A stretch of 64,000 nt of DNA from Euclidia mi (GCA_944739405.2 OX123187.2:71718450-71782449), one strand, 5' to 3'. Counted from the stretch's first letter, positions 10,851-22,650 are shown. The notes: generated from the sequence alone by a model not told the origin. Made by a program: numbers and translations.

Positions 10851-11625
10851 TATTATATGATGTACTTATAATATATTAATATAATAAAGTATAATATCAT
10901 TTTACAGTTCTTATATGTAATATTTAAACTATACATATAAAAGTTATTTATCACCCTTTATAAAAGAAATGGATAAATAAGAACAGGCCGACCTTTTCAT
11001 AAAGGATTAATTTCCTAGCCATTACACACACCGGGATTATCTCAAATATATTATAGATGTAACGATGACTTTTAAATATCTGCTGTTAATGTTTAGTTTC
11101 CATTAATACCTATAATAGCCATGTTAGACTAATTACTTGAAAAAGGTACATACATAAAAAATGCTTGCCTTGTTGGAATATTGAATACTTTATTTTCTCT
11201 TGACACGGATATAATTATAAGGATGGCCGAACTGGCTATTTCATTTATTTGGTTCTTTACTGGTAGCAATTCTATCAACCCAAATATGATACTCGATCAG
11301 ATGAGATAATACAAAATTTTTGTTCTGATCCCTTACTGCTGATTAACCGTTACAACATGAACATCTTAAAATGATTGCCGATGTTGACCGATCACGTTGC
11401 TAGAACATTGATACTGATTGAACATGACTGGACTCGGATCAACTAGAACAAGGTGTAAATTCCTAAATATATTTATTCAGTTATTTTACAACTTCATAGT
11501 GATTGACATTTATGTACCTACTTATTTATAACTACCTAATACTATACGTATAAATTTAAAAAAATAGTTCTATCATACAACAAAATTAGATATCATATCT
11601 TAATAGATACTATTAATTATTATTT
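10851..11625. other. AT-rich, no feature seen
   Basis: This is non-coding AT-rich sequence between the DIRS element and a SINE. No frame, repeat boundary or splice pattern was convincing. Confidence 0.4.
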
Positions 11626-11900
11626 ATAGTTTGACGACCGGTTGGCGCCGTGGGAGTGTAAGCGACTGCTACGCCGTAGGTCGCGGGTTCGATTCCCGCT
11701 CAAGTCAAACATTTGTGTGCATGAACATGGATGTTTGTCTTGGTCTGGGTGTATCTATGTATAATATGTATGTATTTACAAAAAAAAAGTATATATGTAT
11801 GTTTATCCATTATCTAGTACCCATAGTACAAGCTTTTGCTTAGTTTGGGACTAGATAGATGGTGTTGTGTGAATGTGGTAGAATATTATTATTATTATTA
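11626..11900 (+). mobile_element. tRNA-derived SINE, complete-looking
   Basis: A tRNA-like head contains a B box (GGTTCGATTCC, 11686-11696) and an A-box-like start (TTGGCGCCGTGGG). It is followed by a unique body (gtttgggactagatagatgg) and an (ATT)n tail at 11888-11900. A sister copy is at 31460 and a 3' fragment at 3325. The same layout and tail in two places supports a SINE rather than a tRNA gene. Confidence 0.8.
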
Positions 11901-12256
11901 AATAAATGTTATAATTTTATGTATTTTATGTATTGTATATAAAGGTCCTCCTCCACCAACTCTTCAATACACCTACCTTTATTTATCAATTTGTCGTTAT
12001 CGTAACAATAGGCGACATGACGTATTGACAGCTAAACTTAAGAGGTCCTAGGAAATAATTATTCACCTATGGCCTGGAGAATGGATGGAACTAAATACAC
12101 ATTTATATGAATAGAGATTAACATCATATTTTGATTATAATGGTTTATTTGGATATATTTGTATTTAATGTATGATTATACAATATATTATATATTATTA
12201 ATTATGTGTGTACAAATATAAAAATATTATGATTATTATGAATGAAAGACTGAAAC

Positions 12257-12605
12257 CTCATCTGTCGTACGACATTCACTGGTCGCGTGTGATTTAACTT
12301 CACCGACTGGCAAAGTGTTGGTCTGTGCAGTAAAGGTTGGATTATGAATTGAAAGATGGATTATGAATTGAATGATGAAATATAAATTGAAATATTAAAG
12401 CCTCTACTGTCGTACGACATTCGCTGGCCGCGGGTGATTCAGCTTCACCGTCTGCGAAGCGATTGATCTGCGCAGTAAAGGTTGGATTATGAACTAAAAG
12501 ATGGATTATGTATTGAAAGATTGAAGCCTCATCTGTCGTACGACATTCGCTGGCCGCGGGTGATTTAGCTCCACCGTCTGCGGAGCGATTGATCTGCGCA
12601 GTGGG
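12257..12605 (+). repeat. three-unit tandem repeat of about 126-144 bp
   Basis: Units start at about 12257, 12401 and 12527. Each holds CTGTCGTACGACATTC, a GC-rich middle (ccgtctgcgaagcgattgat) and GATCTGCGCAGT. The first unit is the most diverged. It leads directly into a microsatellite. Confidence 0.75.
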
Positions 12606-12617
12606 GTTCATACCCCA

Positions 12618-12845
12618 TACTATGATTATGACTAAGACTATGACGATTACTAGGACTATGATGATGACTAAGACTATGATTATGACTAAGACTACGATGA
12701 TGACTAGGACAATGATGATGACTATGATGATGACTAAGACTATGATGATGACAAAGACTATGATGATGACAAAGACTATGATGATGACAAAGCCTATGAC
12801 TAAGACTATGACCACGACCATAACTGAGACCATGACTGTGACTCT
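12618..12845. repeat. ATGATGAC/TAAGACTATG microsatellite
   Basis: This is a simple repeat of 6-9 bp words (actatgatgatgacaaag and variants). It stays open in opposite-strand frames only because of its composition, and those frames should not be read as genes. Confidence 0.9.
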
Positions 12846-13640
12846 GTTGACGATTATGATTTGTTCGATTATTGATATAAAGAAAAATGTAACTATGTCA
12901 TTGGTAGCTTCAAGAGTATTAATGTTGTGCTTCGAGAAAGAAACATTGTCAGTATGGCCGTGTTAGAATAATATACAGGGTGGCGCTTGCATAGCGGCAC
13001 TTTTTAAACAAAAGCATAGCTTACAACATTCTTAAGCCTTGTACCAAAAAACAATTAAATCGGTGCAGTAGTTTAGCCACAATATCGATTTTAAGTTCCG
13101 CAATTTTTGCACACGCTTTGAGTTCCATACAGCTGATACAAAACGGTCAACGACCCTACATTGCGCGCCGCGACTCGCTAGATACTAGTCACGACGCAGG
13201 ACGAGGCTCAGCGCAGACAGAACGGAGCGCAGTGGAGAGGATTTTATCAACGCCTTGAAAATAAACTTTAATGTTTTTACAATAAAGTTCATAAATGCTT
13301 GAACCTGATAAAAAATATTCGCGCGTCCTCGAAGATACGCAGAAATCCCCGCGCAAAGTCGATTAGGCGCCCGCGTCGTACGCGTATTTTTAACCGACTT
13401 CAAAAAAAGGAGGAGGTTTACAATTCGTCGGAATCTTTGTTTTTTTATGTATGTTCCCCGATTTCTCTAAGACGCCTGGACCGATTTCGAAAATTCTTGT
13501 TTTGATTGAAAGAGTATACCTCCTAGTAGGTCCCATGATCATTAGCTCAGGATCTGATCATGGAATCCTGAAAAATCGAAGGAACTCTTCAAATTTTATA
13601 AGCACACTTGAAGCGATTTGACGGTAACAACCCAATGCCG

Positions 13641-14230
13641 TCGAGTTTGGGCTCGTTTAAGTCGTCTTTACATTGACTTTGATGCTGGATGATTTCCATG
13701 GTCTGATGATAGAGTTGGAAGGTAACAATGAGATCTTTGTGATACAATAATCCAATCTCATCGAGTTTAGGGTCATTTGATTCGTCTTTACATGGACTTT
13801 GGTACTGGATGTTTTGCAGGGACGGCTGATGGAGCAGGAAGGTGGCCATGGGATCTTTGTAATACAAATACGCAATCCCATTGAGTTTGGGCTCGTTTGA
13901 TTCGTCTTTACACGGGCTTTAGTGCTGAATGTTTACTAAACTCTGATGATGGAGCAGGAAGGTAGCCATGGGATATTTGTAATACAATTACGCAATCCCA
14001 TCGAGTTTGAGCTCGTTTGAGTCGTCTTTACAAATATTTTGATGCTGGATGATTTCCATGGTCTAATCATAGAGCTAGAAGGTAACCCAATCTCATCGAG
14101 TTTAGGGTCGTTTGATTGGTCTTTACATGGACTTTGCTACTGGATGTTTTCCAGGGTCTGATGATGGAGCAAGGAGGTGGCCATGGCATCTTCGTCATTT
14201 GTAATACAAAGACGGAATCCCATTGAGTTT
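13641..14230. repeat. 120-bp tandem repeat, about five units
   Basis: The phrase TCGAGTTTRGG recurs at about 13641, 13761, 13881, 14001, 14097 and 14221. Spacing is 120 bp three times, then 96 and 124 bp. Each unit also has 'cgtctttaca', 'tggatg' and 'ggaaggt'. Small frames on both strands come from the repeat itself. Confidence 0.85.
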
Positions 14231-14487
14231 ATATAATAACACAATATCGTCGTGTTTAGGCTTGTTTGTTTTGTCTTTGATATTGGATGATTTCCGGGAT
14301 CTGATGATGGAACTGAAACGAACGTGTTTAGGCGAGTTAGTTGAAAGCAAAAAAATACTTGAAATTGCCAGAAAGGTACAGGTCTACATTTCAGAATTGA
14401 GGCACGTAAGGAAAGCCTCCCCATCATGTACCACCTACACTATCCTATGTACCTACTTACCACCTATCTTACCACTAAAAAGCAAAA

Positions 14488-14808
14488 AATAAAAATTATT
14501 TTTAAATTAAAAAAAACCAACTTCAAAAAAGTCTAAGGAACTAAAAAACAAAAAATAATTGGTTTTGGGGCAAACATTTTTGAAGTCGGTGCCAAGCCCT
14601 TACGCAAAAAGTTACTAAATTAGAAACTACCTATTTTATCAACAACGAAAGTTATATAAAAATTTGTAGAGGTTTTATAGTCAGATCAGAAATACTTGGC
14701 TTGGCACCGACTCCAAAAATGTTTTCCCCAAAACCAATTATTTTTTGTTTTTTAGTTCCTTAGACTTTTTTGAAGTTGGTTTTTTTTAATTTAAAAATAA
14801 TTTTTATT
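14488..14808. repeat. long foldback: inverted repeat with about 110-bp arms
   Basis: The left arm (14488-14597) and right arm (14697-14808) are complementary with about two mismatches, around a loop of about 100 bp. Such a structure would form a strong hairpin as DNA or RNA. Confidence 0.9.
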
Positions 14809-15907
14809 AGGGTTTAACGAACTTTCGCGACAAAATATTTACTGTAGAGTGGTAACCCAGAACGTTTTACTCACGCAGGCTCGCGAGGTCGCGCGCAATC
14901 TTGAGCATACGCAATCCGTAAAGAAAATGCCCGAGACCGCGCGGGGATTATTCCTCTCTGTCTGCGTTGACCCTTCGACAACTTAGGACGATGACGTCTT
15001 CGTGCAACGTCGCTTCGCCTCGAAGGTACCTACCTAGACTCGTCGTTGTAGGTTTTTGCGCCCAAGTTAATGCGTAACATTTTTAACAGAACAAAACTTT
15101 TGAAACTTCCTAATTACCTTTTCAATAAAGTTACATAATAATAAAATGGATCGGTTCCGCAAGCACGAAAAAATCTGATTAGGTATGCACAGTAAATGCA
15201 CTACGTGTGTCAAGGACAAACATAGTCGAGCCAAATAGAGTTGCCCAATTATGAACAAAATATTGTCAATAGTATCGATAAAAAATACGCACCGAAAAAG
15301 ATTGTTGTTTATTGTATCGACATTGATTGTATTTAACGTTAATGTAATCGTCTTATCAATGACTTTACGTTCGAAAATTTCAAAGTGTGGTACAAATAAA
15401 GACGACGTTTTTTAATAGGTAAACAATGATAAACCTGTAAAGATATTCAATTATTTAATAATTTGAAATAAGTTATTGATAGTTATTGACTATTTTAGCT
15501 CTTTCCGTATGGTATTTTTAAATGGTCTAATGGGTTCAACAATCTACTTAAGAATTATAATAACTATGTACTAAAACTACTGAACTAATTGAAGAATGTG
15601 CATAGTATTTCATAAACTTGTTGAACTGTGTCGTATTAGCAACACAATTAAGGCGCTGTACTTAGTCAAAATAGGCTTCACAAAACAGTTTTTTAGCCAA
15701 ATGTATACATTTTAGAGCAGCTAAAAAAATATATGTTAATCTTGATCATATTTATGGGGGGACCATTGTGTTCAAAACACGTTTTCGGTAAATATTCTCG
15801 ATAAAAAAAAACCATAAAATAATCATTTAAATTGAAATTGTAGCAATTTTAACTATATTATTTATAAACAAATCTTGATAATATTAATAACAGTGATGTA
15901 ATCTTAA
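14809..15907. other. non-coding; GC-rich patch at 14870-15060
   Basis: The first part is CpG-rich (ctcgcgaggtcgcgcgcaat) and may belong to the preceding repeat. The remainder is AT-rich without features. Confidence 0.35.
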
Positions 15908-16120
15908 TATATAAAATCCTTGCGTTACTGACTGACTGACAGACACGCTACAGCCTAAACTGTTAGACGCAGGAAGCTGAAATTTGGCATGTATGTTCCT
16001 TGAGGACCGTAGGAGTGCTCTAAGAAGGGATTTCCCGAAATTCCCACGGGATCGGGCAAAACGGGTAAAATAAAATAATATGCGGGCGTAGACGCGGGCG
16101 TCCTCTATATATAATAATAA
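15908..16120 (-). repeat. short dispersed repeat, second copy
   Basis: This is the inverse of the repeat at 705-911: it reads 'cttgcgttactgactgactg' at its start and 'acgcgggcgtcctctatata' at its end. The two copies define the family and its approximate length of 205-215 bp. Confidence 0.7.
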
Positions 16121-16715
16121 AGGGAACTGTTGTTTTTATTTATCGATTGGAATAAGATATTTGTAAGGATTAATGTATTTAATGATAAATAACTCGTTCT
16201 GAACGTCCCGTTGTCGTCGCGCTTCTCTTTCTTATGTATACAATCCGACAGTGACAGCAACAGCTGAAGTGAGTAGCTGTACACGGCGCCTTAAGCAATA
16301 GCATTATTGTTAATACAAGTAAGAATGCATAGTTCATTGTATAAAAACATTTTGTGTTATTTTGTTGTTAACGTATTAACGTGTCAAAAATATCGACATT
16401 CATAGTACCTATTGCGCATCTCTATTTCCTATCCTAGACATGTCAGCGCCAGCGACGCATCGGTGATCGTTGACTCATCAAAGGTTTGTTTAGAGCCGCA
16501 AAAACTATTGGATTAATAAGTCGATCAGATCGCGAGCGCTTATCTTAACTTTATGCGACAGCTTTGTTTTTGGTATTGAATTGTGTGATCGTATTTAGTT
16601 GTGTTATTTAATTGTGTTGTTGTTTAGTGAACTTTATCATTCGTCAATTTTGCATAATTTGTGTTAATGATGACAAACTTTATGTCGTCCGAATATGCGG
16701 ATATGATTGTGTAAC

Positions 16716-16945
16716 GTGGGTTTTTGTTGTGAAAAAGACACCAGTGCTTTCCTAATTACTGAACTTTCATTAGAGTGATTTGTAGAATTACTGAAATAGG
16801 TAATTCGTGATAACAATTGTGCTACCTTTTACGTGGGTTTGTGTTAAGTGGGTTTTTGTTGACATGAAAAAGACACCAGTGCTTGCCTAATGAGTGACCA
16901 TACATTGGAGTGATGTGTAGAATTACTGAAATAGGTAATTCGTCA
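16716..16945 (+). repeat. local tandem duplication of about 130 bp
   Basis: GTGGGTTTTTGTTG, then GAAAAAGACACCAGTGCTT and GTAGAATTACTGAAATAGG, occurs twice (from 16716 and from 16848). The copies differ by small indels. Confidence 0.8.
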
Positions 16946-17196
16946 ATAAATGTCAACTACCTCCGTGGCATCGTCTGCCGCATAGCACACGTTGCCGTTC
17001 TTACAAAGGTCAGTAACCTAATGTCATATTGGTCTACAAATGGTGTTTCGTTTTGCTACTCATATTTTATAGTTTATTTTGTTTGAAAATTGTATTATTT
17101 TATTTTGGCCCCATGACCTTTTTTGTTGATATAAAATATTTTATAGGCATCAATGCTACGTCCTTTTTAAATCAATGCCCCTATGCAAGCGCCATC

Positions 17197-18217
17197 CTGT
17201 ATATAGGATGTCATACTTGTGAAATCAATTCCATAATTATTAATATTAAAATTAGTATTTTACATCGTTGTAAACGAGTTGCCAGATTAACAATTAAATT
17301 ATGTAACACATTCTACAGTTATCATTTCAAATATTGTTTTAATATGTTCCAATTTAAACAATCTAATAAATACTATAATTATTAATTAGTTATAAGCATT
17401 TTATATTCTTTCATATATTTTAAAGACTACTTCAACTCTGTTACATTATTTTGAAATAATAAAATAAGAGAATCAATTGACATCCTTTGATCGCCAAACG
17501 GTGGGGGTATTTTCCTATATAAACCAGTGCCGTACTACAACTGACACATTTCTTTGGGCGACCACAGGATTGTACACTCCGCACGGTCCAGCTGTAATAC
17601 TGGAGATAAGTATATTAATCTTATACAGTAATAATAGGTACTTGTAATTGAAGCCTCAACTCATGTAACGTATTTACTATACCTACTCTAATATTATGTG
17701 CCGTAACTATTATTTTCTATGAATAAATCTACTTAAGGTATAATTTGACAAGATTTGAGAAGCGGCGGTAGCCCAGTGGTGTACGTAACGGACTGCCGAG
17801 ACGATGGTCTCGGGTTCGATCCCCAGGTACCTCGGGCACACACCTCTGACTTTTCGAAGTTATGTGTGTATTAAAAAAATGTTAATTATCGCTCGCTTAA
17901 TAATGTGCCCGGTAGATGGCAATAGGCTCGCCCCCTATTACATTGGGACCGAAACATATCTGGCGAAGTGTGGGTGTGTAATACACCTCTGCCTACCCCT
18001 TCGGGGATAAAAGGCGTGAAGATATGTTATGTTATGTGTTATATGTTTCATTTCAGTCTAATTAATTAATTAAAGTCTTTAAATCCTACAAACTATATTT
18101 TATTTAGAACTACCTCACTTTTATATAAGCATCTTAAGTTCCAAAGTGTAAATTGTAATATGGTGTATTTAATAATATATAATCTTGTAGTATACATAAT
18201 ATGTGGTGTTTCTGACA
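17197..18217 (+). repeat. 3' long terminal repeat
   Basis: This is colinear with 1060-2679. It has its own TATA box (17516-17523) and AATAAA (17722-17727), and it lacks the R1 fragment of the first LTR. It ends TTTCTGACA and is followed by CATG (18218-18221), matching the CATG before the first LTR. Its extreme 5' end is altered: upstream reads 'catcctgtatata' instead of TGTTAG, and no polypurine tract is evident. A SINE is inserted at 17755. Confidence 0.75.
17755..18040 (+). mobile_element. tRNA-derived SINE inserted in the 3' LTR
   Basis: The head has an A-box-like TAGCCCAGTGG and a B box GGTTCGATCCC (17813-17823). The body ends with CTCTGCCTACCCCTTCGGGG and a TATGTTATG tail. The first LTR lacks it (gacaagatatatttaatttc at about 2490), which dates the insertion after LTR formation. 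Related 3' ends lie at 25218, 41213 and 42218 in reverse orientation. Confidence 0.85.
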
Positions 18218-18221
18218 CATG

Positions 18222-19849
18222 CAACTAACAATGTATAAGTTGCTCGTGTTCTAGGCTTGATTCTTAAATTATTTGCTTAGAATAGTGACAAAAACTATAC
18301 CTTATATTTATGTTGAAAACGCATATTTTTAGAGGAATTATAGGAAAATGAACAGATGAACAATCTTTTTTTAATAAGAATCCCAAGTTAATAAGATAAC
18401 TATTTGAAATCGTGAATATTTGAACATCCAGACACGAAAAACTATATTTGTTTAGTTAACTACACATAAAGCTGTTTCGTGTAAGAACAAAAAAAGAAGA
18501 ATTAAATTCGCCGTACGTGGATTCAAATAGTAATCAAATAAAATGTACATGTGCTTTTTGGACCTTTTGGGTAAAACGATGAATTTCGGTTAGTGACCCA
18601 GTTGTCAAGCTTAATCATAAAAGACAAGCTCAAAAACAATATCAACTTGATACCCATGTCTTTAAAGTGTCACAAACCTTTCAAAGGTACGCTAGCTAAA
18701 ACTTCTAATAGGCGCAATAAAGATCCCAACCACAGTCAATTACAAAAAACACAATTATCTTATTCACTGCAACTTTAAAAGCACTCAAATTTCACCACTA
18801 CTTCAATAAAATGACTGAACACAATTAACTTAATTTGTATCAAAATCAAAATTATGAAATTACTCTAATAAAACGACCTTTGTGATATAGTTTCAGATTA
18901 AAAGTCACTCTAAAGTCATAAGGGCTTATCTGGACTTAGAATATAATTCGCTGAATTGTTAAGTAGGATTTATCGCCGTGTAGGCTTGCTTGTGTGAGGA
19001 CTGTCTGTCTGCATACTAGACTAGGTGCGTAAGTTTAGATATTTTATCACAATAAAGCCGTTTGCAAACATATTAAGCTAATGTAGGCAGAAAGCCTTTA
19101 AAATGCTTAGCGCTCTATTGTTTATTTATAGAGGTGACGTACGTCTATAATAGAAATATTATTATAATATGTTTATTTTGGTTGTTGACTGCTGTGGGTT
19201 GCATCTGTTGTCATCTGATAGTGTAATCAACTGTGCAACATTAGGCCTATAGTTCAATTTCCGGGTCAAGCTAAAACTGGTATTTGCTGTTTATAAGAAT
19301 TATGCAAAAGTAGCATCAGCGCTACTGTTGTGTGAGTCCATGTTGTGAGTAATATGGTTTAGGTTAGCGGCGAAGAACTAACTGTGTTCTCCGATAGGTA
19401 ATAATGAACTACAGTGAAGGAATAGGGGGTGTGTTTGTCAATTAAAGTAAGAACAGGCTATTATATACTTTACGACCACATGGACCTTACGCCTTATCAT
19501 AACTGTGCATAAGAGCAAAAGAGACTAACCTGATGCAAAAATTCTTTCCAAAAAACAACACTGTTCAAATACATATTTTCTATTCCATTCTATTCTTTAC
19601 TCAAGCCATGTTCCTAAGTAACCTACGATGCATTAATGACGTTGTCAATTTTACTCAGAGCAACTGGCATGCTGTAAACAGGCGCTCTTTGACGGCCGCC
19701 AATGCCAGTAATGCACGATGTACATCAAACTCATAATAACCACTGTCTAGATCTGGTAACATGCCTGAAAGGTGAATACGATGAACAGAATTATTTAAGC
19801 TGTCGTTTAGCTTTGATCCATTCATATAATATATCTGAAGTAACACTAT
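18222..19849. repeat. middle segment of the duplicated host unit
   Basis: Positions 18222-19035 are colinear with 50231-51150, and 19695-19849 with 51155-51270. The 19036-19694 stretch is absent from the paralogue. Shared landmarks are 'gcttgattcttaaattattt' and 'catactagactaggtgcgta'. No frame is convincing. Confidence 0.75.
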
Positions 19850-19889
19850 ATTTTTTTTTCTTTTCTTGGGTTTACGCGAAACGTCACAG

Positions 19890-19975
19890 ATCCCCGAAGA
19901 ACAAACCAGCCACAGTAGAGTGGGACCCTGTTATCAGGCTAATGAAACCCAAAAAGGACAAAGTCACCAGAAGAC
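19890..19975 (+). pseudogene. left part of a putative coding exon split by the 25.7-kb element
   Basis: A pyrimidine-rich tract (about 19848-19870) is followed by the first AG at 19888-19889, which would open an exon. With phase 1 the frame reads SPKNKPATVEWDPVIRLM and on through a lysine-rich stretch to the GAAGAC at 19970-19975. It then resumes at 45639 after the element and ends at a strong donor (caagacaag|gtgagc). The joined exon would be 97 nt (32 codons) with no stop. No protein family was recognised, so the coding status is an inference from frame, splice sites and continuity across the insertion. Confidence 0.45.
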
Positions 19976-20103
19976 AGTAGTATATTATTGGGCATTCTAT
20001 TCCACTATCGGCAAGTTAGCTGCGAGGCGAGTAGGCGCACTCGCCTCGCAGCCGATAGTGATATAGAACGCCCAATAATATATGATCGCCTCGGATATCA
20101 CAT
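19976..20103 (+). repeat. left terminal inverted repeat
   Basis: The 128-bp repeat matches the right end with three substitutions and one 4-nt indel. It is itself an imperfect palindrome: a 31-bp outer arm (starting at 19981) pairs with its second half with three mismatches. An inner 14-bp arm (GCTGCGAGGCGAGT) pairs perfectly around a 6-base loop. Confidence 0.88.
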
Positions 20104-21051
20104 CATCAACTATCAGAACGGGTTGCTTACCTAGTAAAAGAATATTAAAATTCGATTATATTAATTTACAGTAAGAACAGCTAACAAAATATTTAAATTA
20201 CAAATAAAAAACAATTAGTTGCATCAATTTTTAAATTACCGTAATAAATTCAATAAAGACATAGCGGAAATCGAGATTGGTCTGTTCGTCTACTGATATA
20301 AATAATTAACAAGTCTAAGAGAAATGGTTGTTAGATCAGTTGGGTATGCCAACCGCTCACCGTTATGACTAACATTGCAAAACGACTACATTAAGCTTCA
20401 TGCGAACTGTTTGTCGTTGTGACTAACATCGTTCAAAGTATTTGACATGCATGCTCACCTTTGTGACTAATATTGCAAAAAGACCACAGTAAGCTTCATG
20501 CGAACTGTTTGTCATCGTGACTAATATCGTTCAAGGTATTTAATACGCAAAACAGTAGTATTACTTACTATACTCGACCACCGTTCATTCTAGTACGCCC
20601 CACTTGTGTAGTCGACCAAGTCCTCAATTAACGAAACTTGTTGAACAGCACCGTTTTTGTGCACGTTAATAGCAAACAACCCGATAAAATGTGATCGTAA
20701 TGCGTTCAACGCTTAATCGTATTTAAACGCGATCATGCGACTTTGTTTATTTTCTGCTGAACGGCACTGATTTGGTGTATCAACGATTGTGGGGATTGTC
20801 AACGGTTCTGCAACGAAGCATCGTGTATCATCAACAATCAGAATGGGTTGCTCACCTAGTAAAACATTATTACAATTTTTACAGTAAGAACAGATAACAA
20901 AATATTTAAATTACAAATAAAAAACAATTAGTTGCATCAATTTTTAAACTACCGTTAAAAATTCAATAAAGACATAACGTAAACCGAGATTGGTCTGTTC
21001 ATCTACTTATATGAATAATTAACAAGTCTAAGAGAAATGGTTGTTAGATGA
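20104..21051. repeat. subterminal region with a duplicated block
   Basis: The block 20104-20345 (atcatcaac, gggttgctcacctagtaaaa, gagaaatggttgttagat) recurs at 20828-21055. Each copy leads into the satellite unit. Between them lie two diverged satellite units (20345-20560) and a stretch related in inverse to the right subterminal region. Confidence 0.8.
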
Positions 21052-22650
21052 GTCGGCTATGCCAACCGCTCACCGTTGTGACTAATATTGCAAAACGACT
21101 ACAGTAAGCTTCATGCGTACTGTTTGTCATCGTGACTAACATCGTTCAAGGTGTTTGAAACGCAAAACAGTAGCAGTCGGCTATGCCAACCACTGACCGT
21201 TGTGACTAACATTGCAAAACGACTACAGTAAGCTTTATGTGAAATCTTTGTCGTTGTAACTAACATCGTACAAGGTATTTGACATGCAAAACAGTTGCAG
21301 TCGGCTATGCCATTTGCTTACCGTTGTGACGAACATTGCAAAACGACTACAGTAAGCTTCATGTGAACTGTTTGTCGTCATGACTAAACTCGTTCAAGGT
21401 ATTTGATACGCAAAACAGTAACAGTCGGCTATGCTATTCGCTCACCGTTGTGACTAACATTGCAAAACGACTACAGTTCGCATGAAGCTTACTGTAGTCG
21501 TTTTGCAATGTTAGTCACAACGGTGACTAACCTCGTTCATGGTATTTGACATGCAAAACAGTAGCAGTCGGCTATGCCAACCGCTCACCGTTGTGACTAA
21601 CACTGCAAAACGACTACAGTAAGCTTCATGCGAGCTGTTTATCGTCGTGACTAACATCTTTCAAAGTATGTGACATGCAAAACAGTAGCAGTCGGCTATG
21701 CCAAACTCTCACCGTTGTGACTAACATTGCAAAACGACTACAGTAAGCTTCATGCGAGCTGATTGTCGTCGTGACTAACATCGTTCAAGGTATTTGATAC
21801 GCAAAACAGTAGCAGTCAGCTATGCCAACCGCTCACCATTGTGACTAATATTGCAAAACGACTACAGTAAGCTTCATGCGAACTGTTTGTCGTCGTGACT
21901 AACATCGTTCAAGGTATGTGACATGCAAAACAGTAGGAGTCGGCTATGCCAACCGCTCACCGTTGTGACTAACAGTACAAAACGACTACAGTAAGCTTCA
22001 TGCGAACTGTTTGTCGTCGTGACTAACATCGTTCAAGGTATGTGACATGCATAACAGTAGCAGTCGGCTATGCCAACCGCTCACCGTTGTGACTAACATT
22101 GCAAAACGATTACAGTAAGCTTTATGCGAACTGTTTGTCGTCGTGACTAACATCGTTCAAGGTATGTGACATGCAAAACAGTAGCAGTCGGCTATGCCAA
22201 CCGCTCACCATTGTGTCTAACATTGCAAAACGACTACAGTAAGCCTCATGCGAGCTGTTTGTCGTCGGGACTAACATCGTTCAAGGTATTTGATACACAA
22301 AACAGTAGCAGTCGGCTATGCCAACCGCTCACCATTGTGACTAATATTGCAAAACGACTACAGTAAGCTTCATGCGAACTGTTTGTCGTCGTGACTAACA
22401 TCGTTCAAGGTATGTGACATGCAAAACAGTAGGAGTCGGCTATGCCAACCGCTCACCGTTGTGACTAACATTGCAAAACGATTACAGTAAGCTTTATGCG
22501 AACTGTTTGTCGTCGTGACTAACATCGTTCAAGGTATGTGACATGCAAAACAGTAGCAGTCGGCTATGCCAACCGCTCACCGTTGTGACTAACATTGCAA
22601 AACGACTACAGTAAACTTCATGCGAAGTGTTTGTCGTTGTGACTAACGTA
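21052..22650. repeat. 124-bp satellite array, 13 units
   Basis: GTCGGCTATGCC (with variants) recurs at 21052, 21176, 21300, 21424, 21567, 21691, 21815, 21939, 22063, 22187, 22311, 22435 and 22559. The spacing is exactly 124 bp in every case but one, which is 143 bp and holds an inverted segment. Each unit has two GTGACTAACAT motifs 54 bp apart. The unvarying length suggests recent expansion or homogenisation. Confidence 0.95.
21443..21525. repeat. perfect 35-bp inverted repeat inside the satellite
   Basis: Arms 21443-21477 and 21491-21525 are exact complements around a 13-base spacer (tcgcatgaagctt). The structure is made from satellite sequence turned round and explains the one 143-bp unit. 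Confidence 0.95.

Larger units (their letters stand above)
12975..14808. mobile_element. composite non-autonomous repeat with satellite core and foldback end
   Basis: A GC-rich block (13150-13390) is followed by TTTTTAACCGACTTCAAAAA (about 13386), a start common in dispersed moth repeats. Next come a 120-bp-period tandem array (13641-14230) and a long inverted repeat (14488-14808) that carries the same 'aacttcaaaaaag' motif. It may be one large non-autonomous DNA element or several nested ones. The outer limits are uncertain. Confidence 0.5.

Noticed and set aside
11626..11705. Possible tRNA gene
   Set aside because: A B box is present, but the acceptor stem does not close and the sequence continues into a body and tail shared with another copy. 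It is a SINE head. The same applies to the heads at 17755, 31460, 40470 and 41485.
12342..12966. Long opposing frames with repeated isoleucine/valine or threonine/methionine
   Set aside because: They are translations of the ATGATGAC microsatellite, open only because the simple repeat lacks stops in some frames.
12961..12980. Third LTR start (TGTTAGAATAATATACAGG)
   Set aside because: Only about 20 bp resemble the LTR start, and the following sequence is unrelated.
17029..17385. 118-codon plus-strand frame near the 3' LTR
   Set aside because: It runs across the LTR boundary, is AT-driven in composition and has no motif.
21052..22650. CRISPR-like regular repeats
   Set aside because: The whole 124-bp unit is conserved with no variable spacers, and the genome is eukaryotic. 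It is a satellite.
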